This document shows positions 33,198 to 41,432 of a stretch of DNA of 64,000 nt, in pieces. Positions within the stretch are counted from its first letter, which is position 1. The number at the start of each line of letters is the position of its first letter. The DNA is from Nesterenkonia sedimenti (GTDB taxonomy: Bacteria; Actinomycetota; Actinomycetes; Actinomycetales; Micrococcaceae): contig NZ_JABAHY010000001.1 in assembly GCF_012641515.1 (NCBI RefSeq), positions 434,001 through 498,000 of the forward strand. Direction: 5' to 3'. The position numbers and the translations under genes are program-made. The notes below the pieces were generated by a model, which was not told the origin of the DNA, made no database searches, and was given only the letters and a program-made list of their open reading frames with translations.

Positions 33198-33219
33198 ACC
33201 TCCATCTTGTGTGGAGGTA
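33197..33219. promoter_or_regulatory. Inverted repeat TACCTCCA-N7-TGGAGGTA at the ABC gene start
   Basis: Perfect 8-bp arms at 33197-33204 and 33212-33219, beginning at the first base of the ATG. On the mRNA strand it includes GGAGGT next to the start codon. It could be an operator or an RNA hairpin that hides the ribosome-binding site. Confidence 0.45.
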
Positions 33220-33265
33220 CATCGCCGGGCTTAGAGCAGGTGTCACGACCTGCCTATGACATTTG

Positions 33266-33880
33266 TCAGCTGTGGTTACTCATGACAGTTTCGGCCAGCT
33301 CGATGAACACCTCGGTGTCGAAGAGGTCCGCGGGCTCTCGGCTGCTTTGGCTCAGCACATAGAGGGTGTCTTCATAGCTCCAGGTGATGCGGCTGAGCTC
33401 AGTATTGAAGGCGGCCTCTTCTGCGCCTGCGATTTCTACGGGTTCATCGTCATCCTCGCGGAGGAACTCGCTCTCCTCGGCTGAGCCGATGCGCAGCAGG
33501 ATGCTGTTATCGGGGTTCTCAGGTGATTCCCATTGGCAGGTGGTGAACTCCCCTGGGGACTCTTCGCCAATGGTGTCGAGAGCAGACTCCCCATCCTGGT
33601 AGGGCCCGGCCCCGGTCATCTCCTCCAGCTGGGCTGGACTCAGGAGGTCACATGCGGACTCGAGGCTGGCACCACCTTCACCTCCGGGTGCGATGAAATC
33701 GCCCGGACTGTCTTCAGTGGGTTCCTCTTCTGGGGATTCCTGGGGTGATGGGCTCTCCTGGTCCTGAGTTGTGGGATCCTCGCGGGGTTCCTCCGCGGGA
33801 TCCTCCTCGGCGCAGGCTGCAAGAAGACCGATGACACCGACCAGCGCCAACGCCCTAGTCGTTCTCGGCTGCGGTGGCAT
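33266..33880 (-). CDS. DUF3558-like lipoprotein (paralogue 3)
   Basis: 204 residues; signal peptide with lipobox LLAAC (Cys23). An acidic Glu/Pro/Ser linker to residue about 72 is followed by a DUF3558-type domain: ACDLLSPAQLEEMTG, TTCQWESPENPD, and a C-terminal FIELAETVMSNHS. The first and second Cys probably form a disulphide. Domain function is unknown; members are surface lipoproteins of mycobacteria and relatives. It is the last of three tandem paralogues, 3 nt after the previous one. Confidence 0.75.
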   Translation of the reverse strand: MPPQPRTTRALALVGVIGLLAACAEEDPAEEPREDPTTQDQESPSPQESPEEEPTEDSPGDFIAPGGEGGASLESACDLLSPAQLEEMTGAGPYQDGESALDTIGEESPGEFTTCQWESPENPDNSILLRIGSAEESEFLREDDDEPVEIAGAEEAAFNTELSRITWSYEDTLYVLSQSSREPADLFDTEVFIELAETVMSNHS

Positions 33881-33883
33881 GGC

Positions 33884-34456
33884 TCATCCCTCGTTCCGGA
33901 TGACGGTCTCGGCGGGCTCAATGAGGATCTCGTCATCAGGCCGGGTTTCTTCGGTAGGTATCTGCTGCTCCACCCTGTAGAAAGTCTCGCCACGCCACCA
34001 TGCGATTTTTCCTTCAGTGTCATGAACCGCCGCCTCTTCGGCACCCTCGACCTCAACTGGCCGCTGATCTTCCCCGTAGTAGTCCTCTAGCATCGCCGCC
34101 GGGTCAAGGTGGGTGTTCTCGCCCACGGTGAGCGCGGATTCGGGGGCCTCAAAGTTATTAAAACGACAGTCTCGCATCATCATGCCCGTTGCGAGAATGA
34201 AGTGCGTGTCACCAGGGTCCACTTCATGACCGCCGACGCCGATGATCTCCTCAATCGCTTCGGGGCTCAGGAGACTGCAGGCATCCTCCTGATCTTCAAG
34301 GATGACAAGATCGACACCGCTCTCCCCTGCCCATTCGGGAACCTCGAGGTCCTCTGCTTCTTCGGTCTCGGCATCGGCATCATTATCCGCACAAGCGACC
34401 ACCCCCAGTAATGAGAAGGTGCTGAGGACGGCTTTTGAGCGTTTTTCAAGAGTCAT
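33884..34456 (-). CDS. DUF3558-like lipoprotein (paralogue 2)
   Basis: 190 residues; lipobox GVVAC (Cys22), short acidic linker, then ACSLLSPEAIEEIIG, the second Cys in MMRDCRFNNFE, and a closing IEPAETVIRN, all matching the neighbours at the same positions. ATG overlaps the upstream stop (ATGA). Function unknown. Differences among the three copies are large, so the duplication is old. Confidence 0.72.
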   Translation of the reverse strand: MTLEKRSKAVLSTFSLLGVVACADNDADAETEEAEDLEVPEWAGESGVDLVILEDQEDACSLLSPEAIEEIIGVGGHEVDPGDTHFILATGMMMRDCRFNNFEAPESALTVGENTHLDPAAMLEDYYGEDQRPVEVEGAEEAAVHDTEGKIAWWRGETFYRVEQQIPTEETRPDDEILIEPAETVIRNEG

Positions 34457-35133
34457 GATCCGTGGTTGCTGATAAGAGTTTCCGCTAGAGCGATGTAATT
34501 GTCTTCTTCCATATTATCCATACCAAAGGTATCGACACGGAAAACCTCATCCTGAATGCGGATCAGTACCATATCCCGCTCATAAGCGTCGACTGAGGCC
34601 TCATCGGCCCCTTCAATCTCCACCGACTCCCCCGAGGCTAGGCCCTCGAAATACTCCTCTGCGGCATCCGCGGTGCCGCTGACGCCGTAGACGCTGACTC
34701 CCCGGTTCTCATCCTCCTGGTCGCCCCAGTAGCAAATTGGGAGATTGGCCTCTTCTTCGTTCATCTCCCCTTCGGTGAAGGGGCCATAGCCAGTACTGGC
34801 TTCGATCTCTCCGGCACTGAGGAGGTCACAGAGAATGTCATCGATGTGTTCGACGTCCTGGGTCGGGAGAGTATCGCCCTGCGCGTCAGCTTCGGTTTCG
34901 GCCTCTTCGCCCTCAGTTTCGACCTCGGCTTCTCCTGCCATGGCCTCATCATCAGGGGTTTCCTCGCCGCCATCGGCCTCCTCGTCTTCGGGCCAGGCCG
35001 TTTCGGCGGTATCGGGATGGACAGTCTCCACTTCGGGTTCATCATCGCCGCAGCCGGTAGTCAGCCCGATCAGGGCTGCAGCGCCGAGGACGCTGAGTCC
35101 CGTTGTGGTGATGCTATGCCCTGCGTACGTCAT
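34453..35133 (-). CDS. DUF3558-like lipoprotein (paralogue 1)
   Basis: 226 residues; lipobox TTGC (Cys28) then about 70 residues dominated by Glu and Asp. The domain begins LCDLLSAGEIEASTGYGPF, has the second Cys in LPICYWGDQ and ends YIALAETLISNHG. It is the first gene of the three-lipoprotein operon. TAGGTT lies 6 nt before the ATG, consistent with a leaderless mRNA. Confidence 0.75.
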   Translation of the reverse strand: MTYAGHSITTTGLSVLGAAALIGLTTGCGDDEPEVETVHPDTAETAWPEDEEADGGEETPDDEAMAGEAEVETEGEEAETEADAQGDTLPTQDVEHIDDILCDLLSAGEIEASTGYGPFTEGEMNEEEANLPICYWGDQEDENRGVSVYGVSGTADAAEEYFEGLASGESVEIEGADEASVDAYERDMVLIRIQDEVFRVDTFGMDNMEEDNYIALAETLISNHGS

Positions 35134-35139
35134 GCACCG

Positions 35140-35145
35140 AACCTA
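35140..35145 (-). promoter_or_regulatory. Probable -10 box (TAGGTT) of the lipoprotein operon
   Basis: Minus-strand TAGGTT, 6 nt before ATG 35133, with no Shine-Dalgarno. Confidence 0.4.
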
Positions 35146-35211
35146 GGAAAGCTCTCTGCGTGAATACGGGAATGGCGCTGGATGCTGACTGGACGCCACG
35201 TAGGAGCGTGT

Positions 35212-36036
35212 TCAGGCGGACTTCTTCTTGCTCCCACCTGAGCTCTTAGATTTCTTGCGCCGCTCATCGACTGATTTCTTCAGGGCTTCCATGAGGTCGA
35301 CGACGTTTCCTTCGCCTTCGTCGTCCTCATCGACTTCTCCGAAGGTGGCCTCCGTGTCGATCTCCTCACCGGATTCCAGCTTCTCCTCGATCAGGGTCTG
35401 CAGCTGCTCCTGGTACTCATCGGTGAAGCGTTCAGGTTCGAAGTCCTCGGAATAGGATTCCACCAGGGAGGCGGCCATCTCCTGCTCCTTCTTCGAGACC
35501 CGGGATTTGGGTATGTCGAACTCTGGCTCGCGCAGTTCATCGGCCCAGCGCAGCCCCTGCAGAACGATGACGTCATCGCGGACATGCAGGACACCCAGCC
35601 GCGTTTTGGACCGGAGGGTGAAGGTGACCACGGCCATCCGATCGGCCTCCTCCAGGGTGCGGCGCAGCAGCACATAGGACTTCGCCGATTTCCCAGCCGG
35701 CTCCAGGTAGTAGGACTTATCCATCACCATGGAGTCGATCTGGTCTGAGGGCACAAACTGCTCGACGGCGATCTCCTTGGACTCATCGGCTGGGAGGTCG
35801 GAGAGCTCATCCTTGGTGATGATCACCGAGGTTTCGCCGTCATCGTAGGCCCGGTCAATGTTCTTATAGTCGACGACCTTGTCGCAGGCCTCGCAGCGGC
35901 GCTGATAGCGGATCCTTCCGCCATCGGCATCGTGGACTTGGTGGAGGCTGACATCGTGGCTCTTGGTGGCGGAGTAGAGCTTCACCGGCACGGAAACCAG
36001 CCCGAAGCTGACCTCGCCGGTCCATATAGCGCGCAT
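35212..36036 (-). CDS. ku: Non-homologous end joining protein Ku
   Basis: 274 residues from ATG 36036, the size of bacterial Ku homodimers. The opening MRAIWTGEVSFGLVSVPVKLYSA-type strand, RCEACDKVV, PSDQIDSM and SYYLEPAG stretches, and the core MAASLVES helix are all characteristic. The C-terminus is a Lys/Ser-rich tail as in mycobacterial Ku, implicated in DNA binding and ligase contact. It binds double-strand ends and recruits LigD, encoded 1.6 kb away. It is divergent from an alpha/beta hydrolase gene with only 18 bp between. Confidence 0.93.
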   Translation of the reverse strand: MRAIWTGEVSFGLVSVPVKLYSATKSHDVSLHQVHDADGGRIRYQRRCEACDKVVDYKNIDRAYDDGETSVIITKDELSDLPADESKEIAVEQFVPSDQIDSMVMDKSYYLEPAGKSAKSYVLLRRTLEEADRMAVVTFTLRSKTRLGVLHVRDDVIVLQGLRWADELREPEFDIPKSRVSKKEQEMAASLVESYSEDFEPERFTDEYQEQLQTLIEEKLESGEEIDTEATFGEVDEDDEGEGNVVDLMEALKKSVDERRKKSKSSGGSKKKSA

Positions 36037-36042
36037 ACCCTC

Positions 36043-36048
36043 TATCCT
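36043..36048 (+). promoter_or_regulatory. Probable -10 box (TATCCT) of hydrolase gene
   Basis: TATCCT 6 nt before GTG 36055. The whole divergent region to ku is 18 bp, so the two promoters must overlap. Confidence 0.4.
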
Positions 36049-36054
36049 GGCAGG

Positions 36055-36843
36055 GTGAGCCATGAGTTTTCCATCAATTCTGAAATTTTCGGTGATTCCG
36101 GGCAGCCGGTGGTCTTCCTGCACGGGCTCTTCGGCCAAGGGAAGAATTTCACCCAGATCGCCAAGGGACTGCAGCCGGAGTTCCAGTCAATTCTGGTGGA
36201 TCTGCCCAATCACGGCGCCAGTGATTGGACCGATGAGTTCGACTACATCCAGCAGGCTGATCTCGTAGCCGAGAAGCTGCGCACCGAAGGTGCCGGCGAG
36301 CAGCCGGTGCATCTGGTGGGCCATTCCATGGGTGGGAAGATCGCGATGATTCTGGCTCTGCGCCACCCGGAGCTGGTCGAGCGGCTGGTGATTGTGGATA
36401 TCTCCCCTGCCGCCCGGAAGGATATGGACGAGTTCGAACACCTTCTGGATGCTCTCCTGAGTCTGCCGCTGGAGGAGATCAACTCCCGCGGTGAGGCCGA
36501 TAAGCGGCTGCAGGATCCGATTCCTGAGGATATGGTCCGCGGGTTCCTGCTGCAGAGCCTGACCCGGACCTCCGATGGCTTCACCTGGCGGCCGAATCTT
36601 CGGCTGCTGCGCTCCTCGCTGCCGGTGATCGGCGACTTCCCGGATCTAACGGATAAGCAGTTCGATGGCCCCGTACTCTGGATCGCCGGGGAGAACTCCG
36701 ATTACGTGGAGGATGAGTACGCCCCGGCAATGCGCGAGCTCTTCCCGCGGACCCGGCTGAGCACCATCAAGAACGCCGGCCACTGGGTCCACGCCGAACA
36801 GCCCCAGGTCTTCACCGCCCTGCTGAAGTCTTTCCTCAGCTGA
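36055..36843 (+). CDS. Alpha/beta hydrolase (YbfF-like)
   Basis: 262 residues from GTG 36055. VVFLHGLFGQGKNF oxyanion loop, DLPNHGASDW, nucleophile elbow GHSMGGK, acid residue region LWIAGENSDYV and catalytic His in NAGHWVHAEQP. This matches the YbfF/esterase group acting on short acyl-CoA or acyl esters. Substrate not determined. It stands between ku and padR. Confidence 0.87.
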   Translation: MSHEFSINSEIFGDSGQPVVFLHGLFGQGKNFTQIAKGLQPEFQSILVDLPNHGASDWTDEFDYIQQADLVAEKLRTEGAGEQPVHLVGHSMGGKIAMILALRHPELVERLVIVDISPAARKDMDEFEHLLDALLSLPLEEINSRGEADKRLQDPIPEDMVRGFLLQSLTRTSDGFTWRPNLRLLRSSLPVIGDFPDLTDKQFDGPVLWIAGENSDYVEDEYAPAMRELFPRTRLSTIKNAGHWVHAEQPQVFTALLKSFLS

Positions 36844-36917
36844 GAGCCGTCCTTCAATAGTTCTCAACCACGCCGAACTAGGTTGCACACCTGACTAGTT
36901 AGTGACACCATCTAGGT

Positions 36918-37274
36918 ATGAGTTCAACTGAGGAGTGGCCGGCCGAGTGGCTGCGCGGGGTCCTGGAGCTGTGCGTTCTGCGCATCCTCGCCGATGGCCC
37001 CACCTACGGCTATGAGATCTCTTCCCGGCTGGCCACCGGGGGACTCGGCAAGGTCAAAGGAGGCACTCTCTACCCCTTGCTGCAGCGTTTCGAGGCCTCT
37101 GGGCGGGTCGATATCGAATGGCGCCCCGGCGAGGGCGGCCCAGGACGGAAGTACTACGTGCTCACCGATCAGGGCCGAGCTGCCCTGGAGCAGATGAGTC
37201 GACGATGGCGCGCATTCGCCGAGGTCACCGAGCAGATCCTTGAAGGAACAGCGAAATCCGAGGAGCGATCATGA
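36918..37274 (+). CDS. PadR-family transcriptional regulator
   Basis: 118 residues. Winged helix LRGVLELCVLRILADGPTYGYEI, GKVKGGTLYPLLQRFEASG and GRKYYVLTDQGRAAL followed by a long C-terminal dimer helix. PadR proteins repress membrane-stress, efflux or detoxification genes and are often coupled to a small membrane partner. It overlaps by 4 nt (ATGA) a broken partner gene. The upstream 74 bp contain ACTAG-type repeats near the start but no clear operator. Confidence 0.87.
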   Translation: MSSTEEWPAEWLRGVLELCVLRILADGPTYGYEISSRLATGGLGKVKGGTLYPLLQRFEASGRVDIEWRPGEGGPGRKYYVLTDQGRAALEQMSRRWRAFAEVTEQILEGTAKSEERS

Positions 37275-37571
37275 GCAGCAACAGCAGTAAGTACCGGTTC
37301 GAGCACGAGATGGCTCCGCATGTTGATCCCAAATGGGCCGCCACCTTCACCATGGAGCTCAATATTCGCCAGGCTGCTGGCGAGGAGATCGGCGCGGCCC
37401 TGGCGGAGGTGGGGATTGAGCACCTCCGAGGGCATGATCACCTCTCCCCTGGAAGATGAATCGACCCTCCAGCGCCGGGTGGGCTCCGCTCGTCGGGCAG
37501 GTTATATACCGGTACTGATGATGCCCGGATACACAGCGCTTCTGGCTTTGGCGCTCTGGATCTTCGCCTAG
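37271..37571 (+). pseudogene. Frameshifted PadR-partner membrane protein
   Basis: The first frame gives 62 residues (FEHEMAPHVDPKW, ELNIRQAAGEEIGAALAEV) and stops at 37459. The second frame then supplies SPLEDESTLQRRVGSARRAGYI and a membrane helix ending LALALWIFA. Together they look like the helical cytoplasmic domain and first helix of a PadR-associated HAAS-type membrane protein with an internal indel near 37,415-37,440 and a truncated end. Confidence 0.55.
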
Positions 37572-37622
37572 GGCTTCCAAGGTTCCAGCCGATATCCAGA
37601 TTCGCCGTTCATCCTGGTCAAC

Positions 37623-40016
37623 ATGGCATCCCAGCAGACCGTCACAGTGGCCGGACGGCGGCTGAAGCTGACGAATCTCGATAAGGAGCTCTACCCGGAG
37701 ACCGGCACCACCAAGGCCGAGGTCATCGAGTATTTCCAGACAGTGGCTGAGGCGATGCTGCCGGCACTGCGAGGACGGCCGGTGACCCGTAAGCGCTGGC
37801 CGGATGGGCCGGGCACCGAGGACTCCCCCAAGGATGCTTTCTTCCGGAAGAATCTTGAGGACTCCGCACCGAGCTGGGTGCCGCGGCTGGGCCTGGAGCA
37901 CTCCGATCACGTCAATATCTATCCCCTGGCTCAGGATCAAGCCACCTTGGCCTGGTTCGGTCAGGTGGCAGCGCTGGAACTGCATGTTCCGCAGTGGAGG
38001 TTCGACGCCGACGTCGCCCCTTTCATCCCCGCTGAGCAGCGCGGTGAGCCCCCGGTTGCTGCCCGCTCGAACCCCGACCGGCTGGTGCTGGATCTCGACC
38101 CGGGCCCGGGCACCGAACTGGCCGAATGTGCGCAGGTGGCCCATTGGTGCCGAGAGATTCTCGACGATATGGGCCTGCCCAGCATTCCGGCGACCTCCGG
38201 CTCCAAGGGGATTCATCTCTACGCCGCCCTGCAGGGTGAATACACCTCTGAGGAGGTCTCCCAGGTGGCCAAGGAACTGGCCCGCGCCCTGGAGTCAGAT
38301 CACCCCAAAGAGGTGGTCAGCCAGATGAAGAAGGCCGCCCGAAAGAACAAGGTGTTCATCGACTGGTCGCAGAATAATGCGAATAAGACCACGGTCGCCC
38401 CCTACTCCCTGCGCGGTCGGTCCCATCCATGGGTTGCCGCACCGCGGACCTGGGAGGAGCTGGAGGATCCGGATCTGAAGCAGCTGGACTTCCAGGAGGT
38501 GATGCAGCGCCTGGCCGATGGGATCGATCCCCTGGCGGACCTAGTGGCCGACTCCCCTACCGAGGACGCTCTGAGTACCTACCGATCCATGCGGGATGCC
38601 TCCAAGACCCCCGAGCCGGTGCCCAAGGCCTCCCCTTCGGCCCGGAATGGGGATCCCATATTCGTCATCCAGGAGCATCACGCCTCCCGACTGCACTATG
38701 ACACCCGCCTGGAGCGCCACGGTGTACTGGTCTCCTGGGCAGTGCCCAAGGGCCCACCGCTGAAGGCCGGCACCCAGCGCCTGGCAGTCCAGACCGAGGA
38801 CCACCCTCTGGAGTACGCCGAATTCGAAGGGACCATCCCCAAAGGTGAATACGGCGGCGGGGAGGTCAGCATCTGGGACTCCGGGACCGTCGATATCGAG
38901 AAATGGGAACAGGACAAGGTCGTCTTCGTCCTGCACGGCCAGCCCGATGGCGGCCTGAAGGCTAAACCGCGGCGCTACGCCCTGGTGCGCACGGAGGGCA
39001 AGGACTGGCTAATCCGAATGACCAAGGACCAGCCCCGCAGCAAACGGCCCAAGAAAGAGCCAAAGCCCCTGCCTGACCCACTGCCCTCCCCCATGCTGGC
39101 CACGCTAGGGAAACCCTCAGACATGCGGGGCAGGGACTGGGTCTATGAGGCCAAATGGGACGGCTACCGGATGCTGGCTGGCATCGGCCCCGGTGATGAG
39201 GGGCCAGAGGTCCAGCTGCGCAGCCGGAATGGCAAGGACTACACCGCAGTCTTTCCTGAACTGGCCGAATTGGCTGATCTAGCACCTCCCGGCACAGTGC
39301 TCGACGGGGAGGTCGTGGCCCTGAACGCCGCCAGTCGGCCAGATTTCGGCCGTCTGCAGCAACGTGGTCGGCTGAGCAGTCAACGCGAGATCGACCGGGC
39401 GGCCCACCGCATTCCGGTGCATTTCATGGTCTTCGATGTCCTGCACACTCCCCAGGAGGGGGATGTCACGGACCTCTCCTACCGGCGGCGGAGGGAGATT
39501 CTCTTCGAGCTGCTCTCCGCCGGTGAACAGGTTCAGCTGCCCGAGGACCTCGGCGAGGAACTGGACCATGCGATGGAGATCAGCCTCGACCTGCAGTTGG
39601 AGGGCATCATCGCCAAGCGGCCAGATTCGCCTTACTACCCCGGGCGGCGCTCCGAGGACTGGCTGAAGATCAAACACGACAATCACGCCGACGTCGTCAT
39701 CATCGGCTACCGCCGCGGCAGAGGCGGGCGAGCCAAAACCTTCGGCTCCCTACTGCTGGGCATCACCGAGGAGGATGATCAGCTGCGCTATGCCGGACGA
39801 GTCGGCACCGGTTTCTCCGATGCGGATCTCACCGAACTGCGCCGAATGCTGGATGGCATCACCCGGAAGACCCCACCGGTAGATGATGTTCCAGGCGAGG
39901 ATGCCTCAGATGCCACCTGGGTCACCCCGAAGCTGACCGCCGAGGTCAAACACTCCGGGATCACCCGGGATCACAGACTCCGGCACCCCAGCTGGCGCCG
40001 GCTCCTCACCGACTGA
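37623..40016 (+). CDS. ligD: Multifunctional NHEJ DNA ligase D
   Basis: 797 residues with three domains in the mycobacterial order. The primase-like polymerase covers about 1-290 (catalytic Asp157 and Asp159 in LDLDPGPG, TSGSKGIHLY). The 3'-phosphoesterase covers about 340-480 (EHHASRLHYDTRLE at 351-364). The ATP-dependent ligase covers about 490-797 (Lys511 of KWDG, VLDGEVVAL, EGIIAKR, DWLKIK). It fills, trims and seals double-strand breaks with Ku. All catalytic residues are present. It ends immediately next to the stop of convergent ppk2. Confidence 0.95.
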   Translation: MASQQTVTVAGRRLKLTNLDKELYPETGTTKAEVIEYFQTVAEAMLPALRGRPVTRKRWPDGPGTEDSPKDAFFRKNLEDSAPSWVPRLGLEHSDHVNIYPLAQDQATLAWFGQVAALELHVPQWRFDADVAPFIPAEQRGEPPVAARSNPDRLVLDLDPGPGTELAECAQVAHWCREILDDMGLPSIPATSGSKGIHLYAALQGEYTSEEVSQVAKELARALESDHPKEVVSQMKKAARKNKVFIDWSQNNANKTTVAPYSLRGRSHPWVAAPRTWEELEDPDLKQLDFQEVMQRLADGIDPLADLVADSPTEDALSTYRSMRDASKTPEPVPKASPSARNGDPIFVIQEHHASRLHYDTRLERHGVLVSWAVPKGPPLKAGTQRLAVQTEDHPLEYAEFEGTIPKGEYGGGEVSIWDSGTVDIEKWEQDKVVFVLHGQPDGGLKAKPRRYALVRTEGKDWLIRMTKDQPRSKRPKKEPKPLPDPLPSPMLATLGKPSDMRGRDWVYEAKWDGYRMLAGIGPGDEGPEVQLRSRNGKDYTAVFPELAELADLAPPGTVLDGEVVALNAASRPDFGRLQQRGRLSSQREIDRAAHRIPVHFMVFDVLHTPQEGDVTDLSYRRRREILFELLSAGEQVQLPEDLGEELDHAMEISLDLQLEGIIAKRPDSPYYPGRRSEDWLKIKHDNHADVVIIGYRRGRGGRAKTFGSLLLGITEEDDQLRYAGRVGTGFSDADLTELRRMLDGITRKTPPVDDVPGEDASDATWVTPKLTAEVKHSGITRDHRLRHPSWRRLLTD

Positions 40017-41069
40017 TCAGGTGCTCAGGAGGCGTTTGCGTTCGGATTCGACGTCGTAGTCGGCCGGGGGCCAGTGCAGTTGCAGGTCCCCGAGGGCTGC
40101 GATGAGGACCTCTTGGACGGCCAGGCGGGAGTACCACTTCCGGTCGGCGCCGATGATATGCCAGGGGGCATAATCCTCATCAGTGGCCTCCAGCAGCGTG
40201 GAGTAAACGGTCTGGTAGGTGCCGAACTCGGCACGGGCATCGGCATCCGAAGGGTGGTATTTCCAATGCTTATGCTCGCGGTCCAGGCGGGAAACGAGGC
40301 GGTCCAGCTGTTCCCCGGAGGAGATATGCAGCATCACTTTGACGATCACGAAGCCGCGGCGGACCAGTTCACGCTCGAAGATCTGCAGGGCCTCGACCCG
40401 TTCGGCCAGCTCATCCTCGTCATGGGTACCGGTGACCGCTGGGACCAGCACATCCTCATAATGTGAGCGGTCGAAGACCCCGACGTGTCCGGGAGTCGGC
40501 AGGCGTTTGATGATCCGCTCGAGGTAATGCTGCTTGGCCTCGGCCTCAGTGGGTTTGCCGAAGCCGGAGACATCCACCCCAAGGGGATCCATGGCGCCGA
40601 CCACCGATTTCACCATGCCGCCCTTTCCGGAGGCATCCATTCCCTGCAGCACCAGCAGCATCCGCGGACCCTTTTCCAGCCCGTCAAGCAATTTCTGAAC
40701 TGCAGGGGTGAAAAGCTCCTTACGCCGGGCGTTCTCCTGCTTACTGCGTCGGGGAACCCGGGAGCTGATGGACTTCAGAACTGCCTTGCGGTCATCGGCC
40801 GGTGCCGCGATCGCATGGGCCCACAACAGCTCCTGAAGCTCAGCGAGCAGCTCGGCCCGCTGGCTCAGAGCCTGCTGGCCCGACTTCTTTCCGCCTTTGA
40901 ATCCACGACGACGTCGGGTTGGGACATCGCCCAGGCATAAAGGGGCATCCTTCAGGAAGGTGGGAACGCGCCACAGCTGGCGCGGGTCACCGGTGAAGGG
41001 CAGCCCCAGACCGGTATCCGGTCCAGGGACTCCACTGAGTTCGACTGTGTCGGATTTCTGAGGTGCCAT
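40017..41069 (-). CDS. ppk2: Polyphosphate kinase 2 family protein
   Basis: 350 residues. Walker A GMDASGKGG at 143-151, Walker B FDRSHYED at 199-206 and the lid HKHWKYHPSD identify a single-domain PPK2, which moves phosphate between polyphosphate and nucleoside mono- or diphosphates. An N-terminal extension of about 75 residues with a RRRRGFKGGKK stretch is longer than usual. Class (I to III) cannot be decided here. TAGGCT lies 6 nt before the ATG. Confidence 0.92.
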   Translation of the reverse strand: MAPQKSDTVELSGVPGPDTGLGLPFTGDPRQLWRVPTFLKDAPLCLGDVPTRRRRGFKGGKKSGQQALSQRAELLAELQELLWAHAIAAPADDRKAVLKSISSRVPRRSKQENARRKELFTPAVQKLLDGLEKGPRMLLVLQGMDASGKGGMVKSVVGAMDPLGVDVSGFGKPTEAEAKQHYLERIIKRLPTPGHVGVFDRSHYEDVLVPAVTGTHDEDELAERVEALQIFERELVRRGFVIVKVMLHISSGEQLDRLVSRLDREHKHWKYHPSDADARAEFGTYQTVYSTLLEATDEDYAPWHIIGADRKWYSRLAVQEVLIAALGDLQLHWPPADYDVESERKRLLST

Positions 41070-41075
41070 CCTCCG

Positions 41076-41081
41076 AGCCTA
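41076..41081 (-). promoter_or_regulatory. Probable -10 box (TAGGCT) of ppk2
   Basis: Minus-strand TAGGCT 6 nt before ATG 41069. The spacer is CGGAGG, which could also act as a weak ribosome-binding site. Confidence 0.4.
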
Positions 41082-41405
41082 GTTGGAGGTGACTGCCTCT
41101 GCCAGTGCGATGAAGTGCTCCTTGCTGTCTTCCTGGGTTGTCTGGCCTGCCAGGAGATACATCTGGGTGCCGTCGATGACACCAAGCTGGTTACCAGGCA
41201 AGATCACGGCACCATCTGCGATATCGACCTCCTCGACGTCGCCGCCTGATTGACCTGCCAGTTCGGACAGGGCCAGCTCGGGGTCAGCGCCCTCTTGGAC
41301 GGGTGAAGCAACCACCGAGACCGAAGCTACGTCTTCGCCCTCCCAATGGTACTGGTACGTGTCCTCATCTTCGGCGGTGACGAAATGGCAAACACGATCA
41401 GGTTT
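41079..41405 (-). pseudogene. C-terminal remnant of a DUF3558-like lipoprotein
   Basis: The frame opens after a TGA at 41406-41408 and has no start, signal peptide or lipobox. It encodes VCHFVTAEDEDTYQYHW, then ASVSVVASPVQEGADPE, and ends FIALAEAVTSN, matching the last half of the three DUF3558-like lipoproteins encoded at 33.3-35.1 kb. Cys is present only in the second position. It is a dispersed, decayed copy. Confidence 0.65.
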
Positions 41406-41432
41406 TCAGTGGCAAATCAGCCGCTGCGCGTG

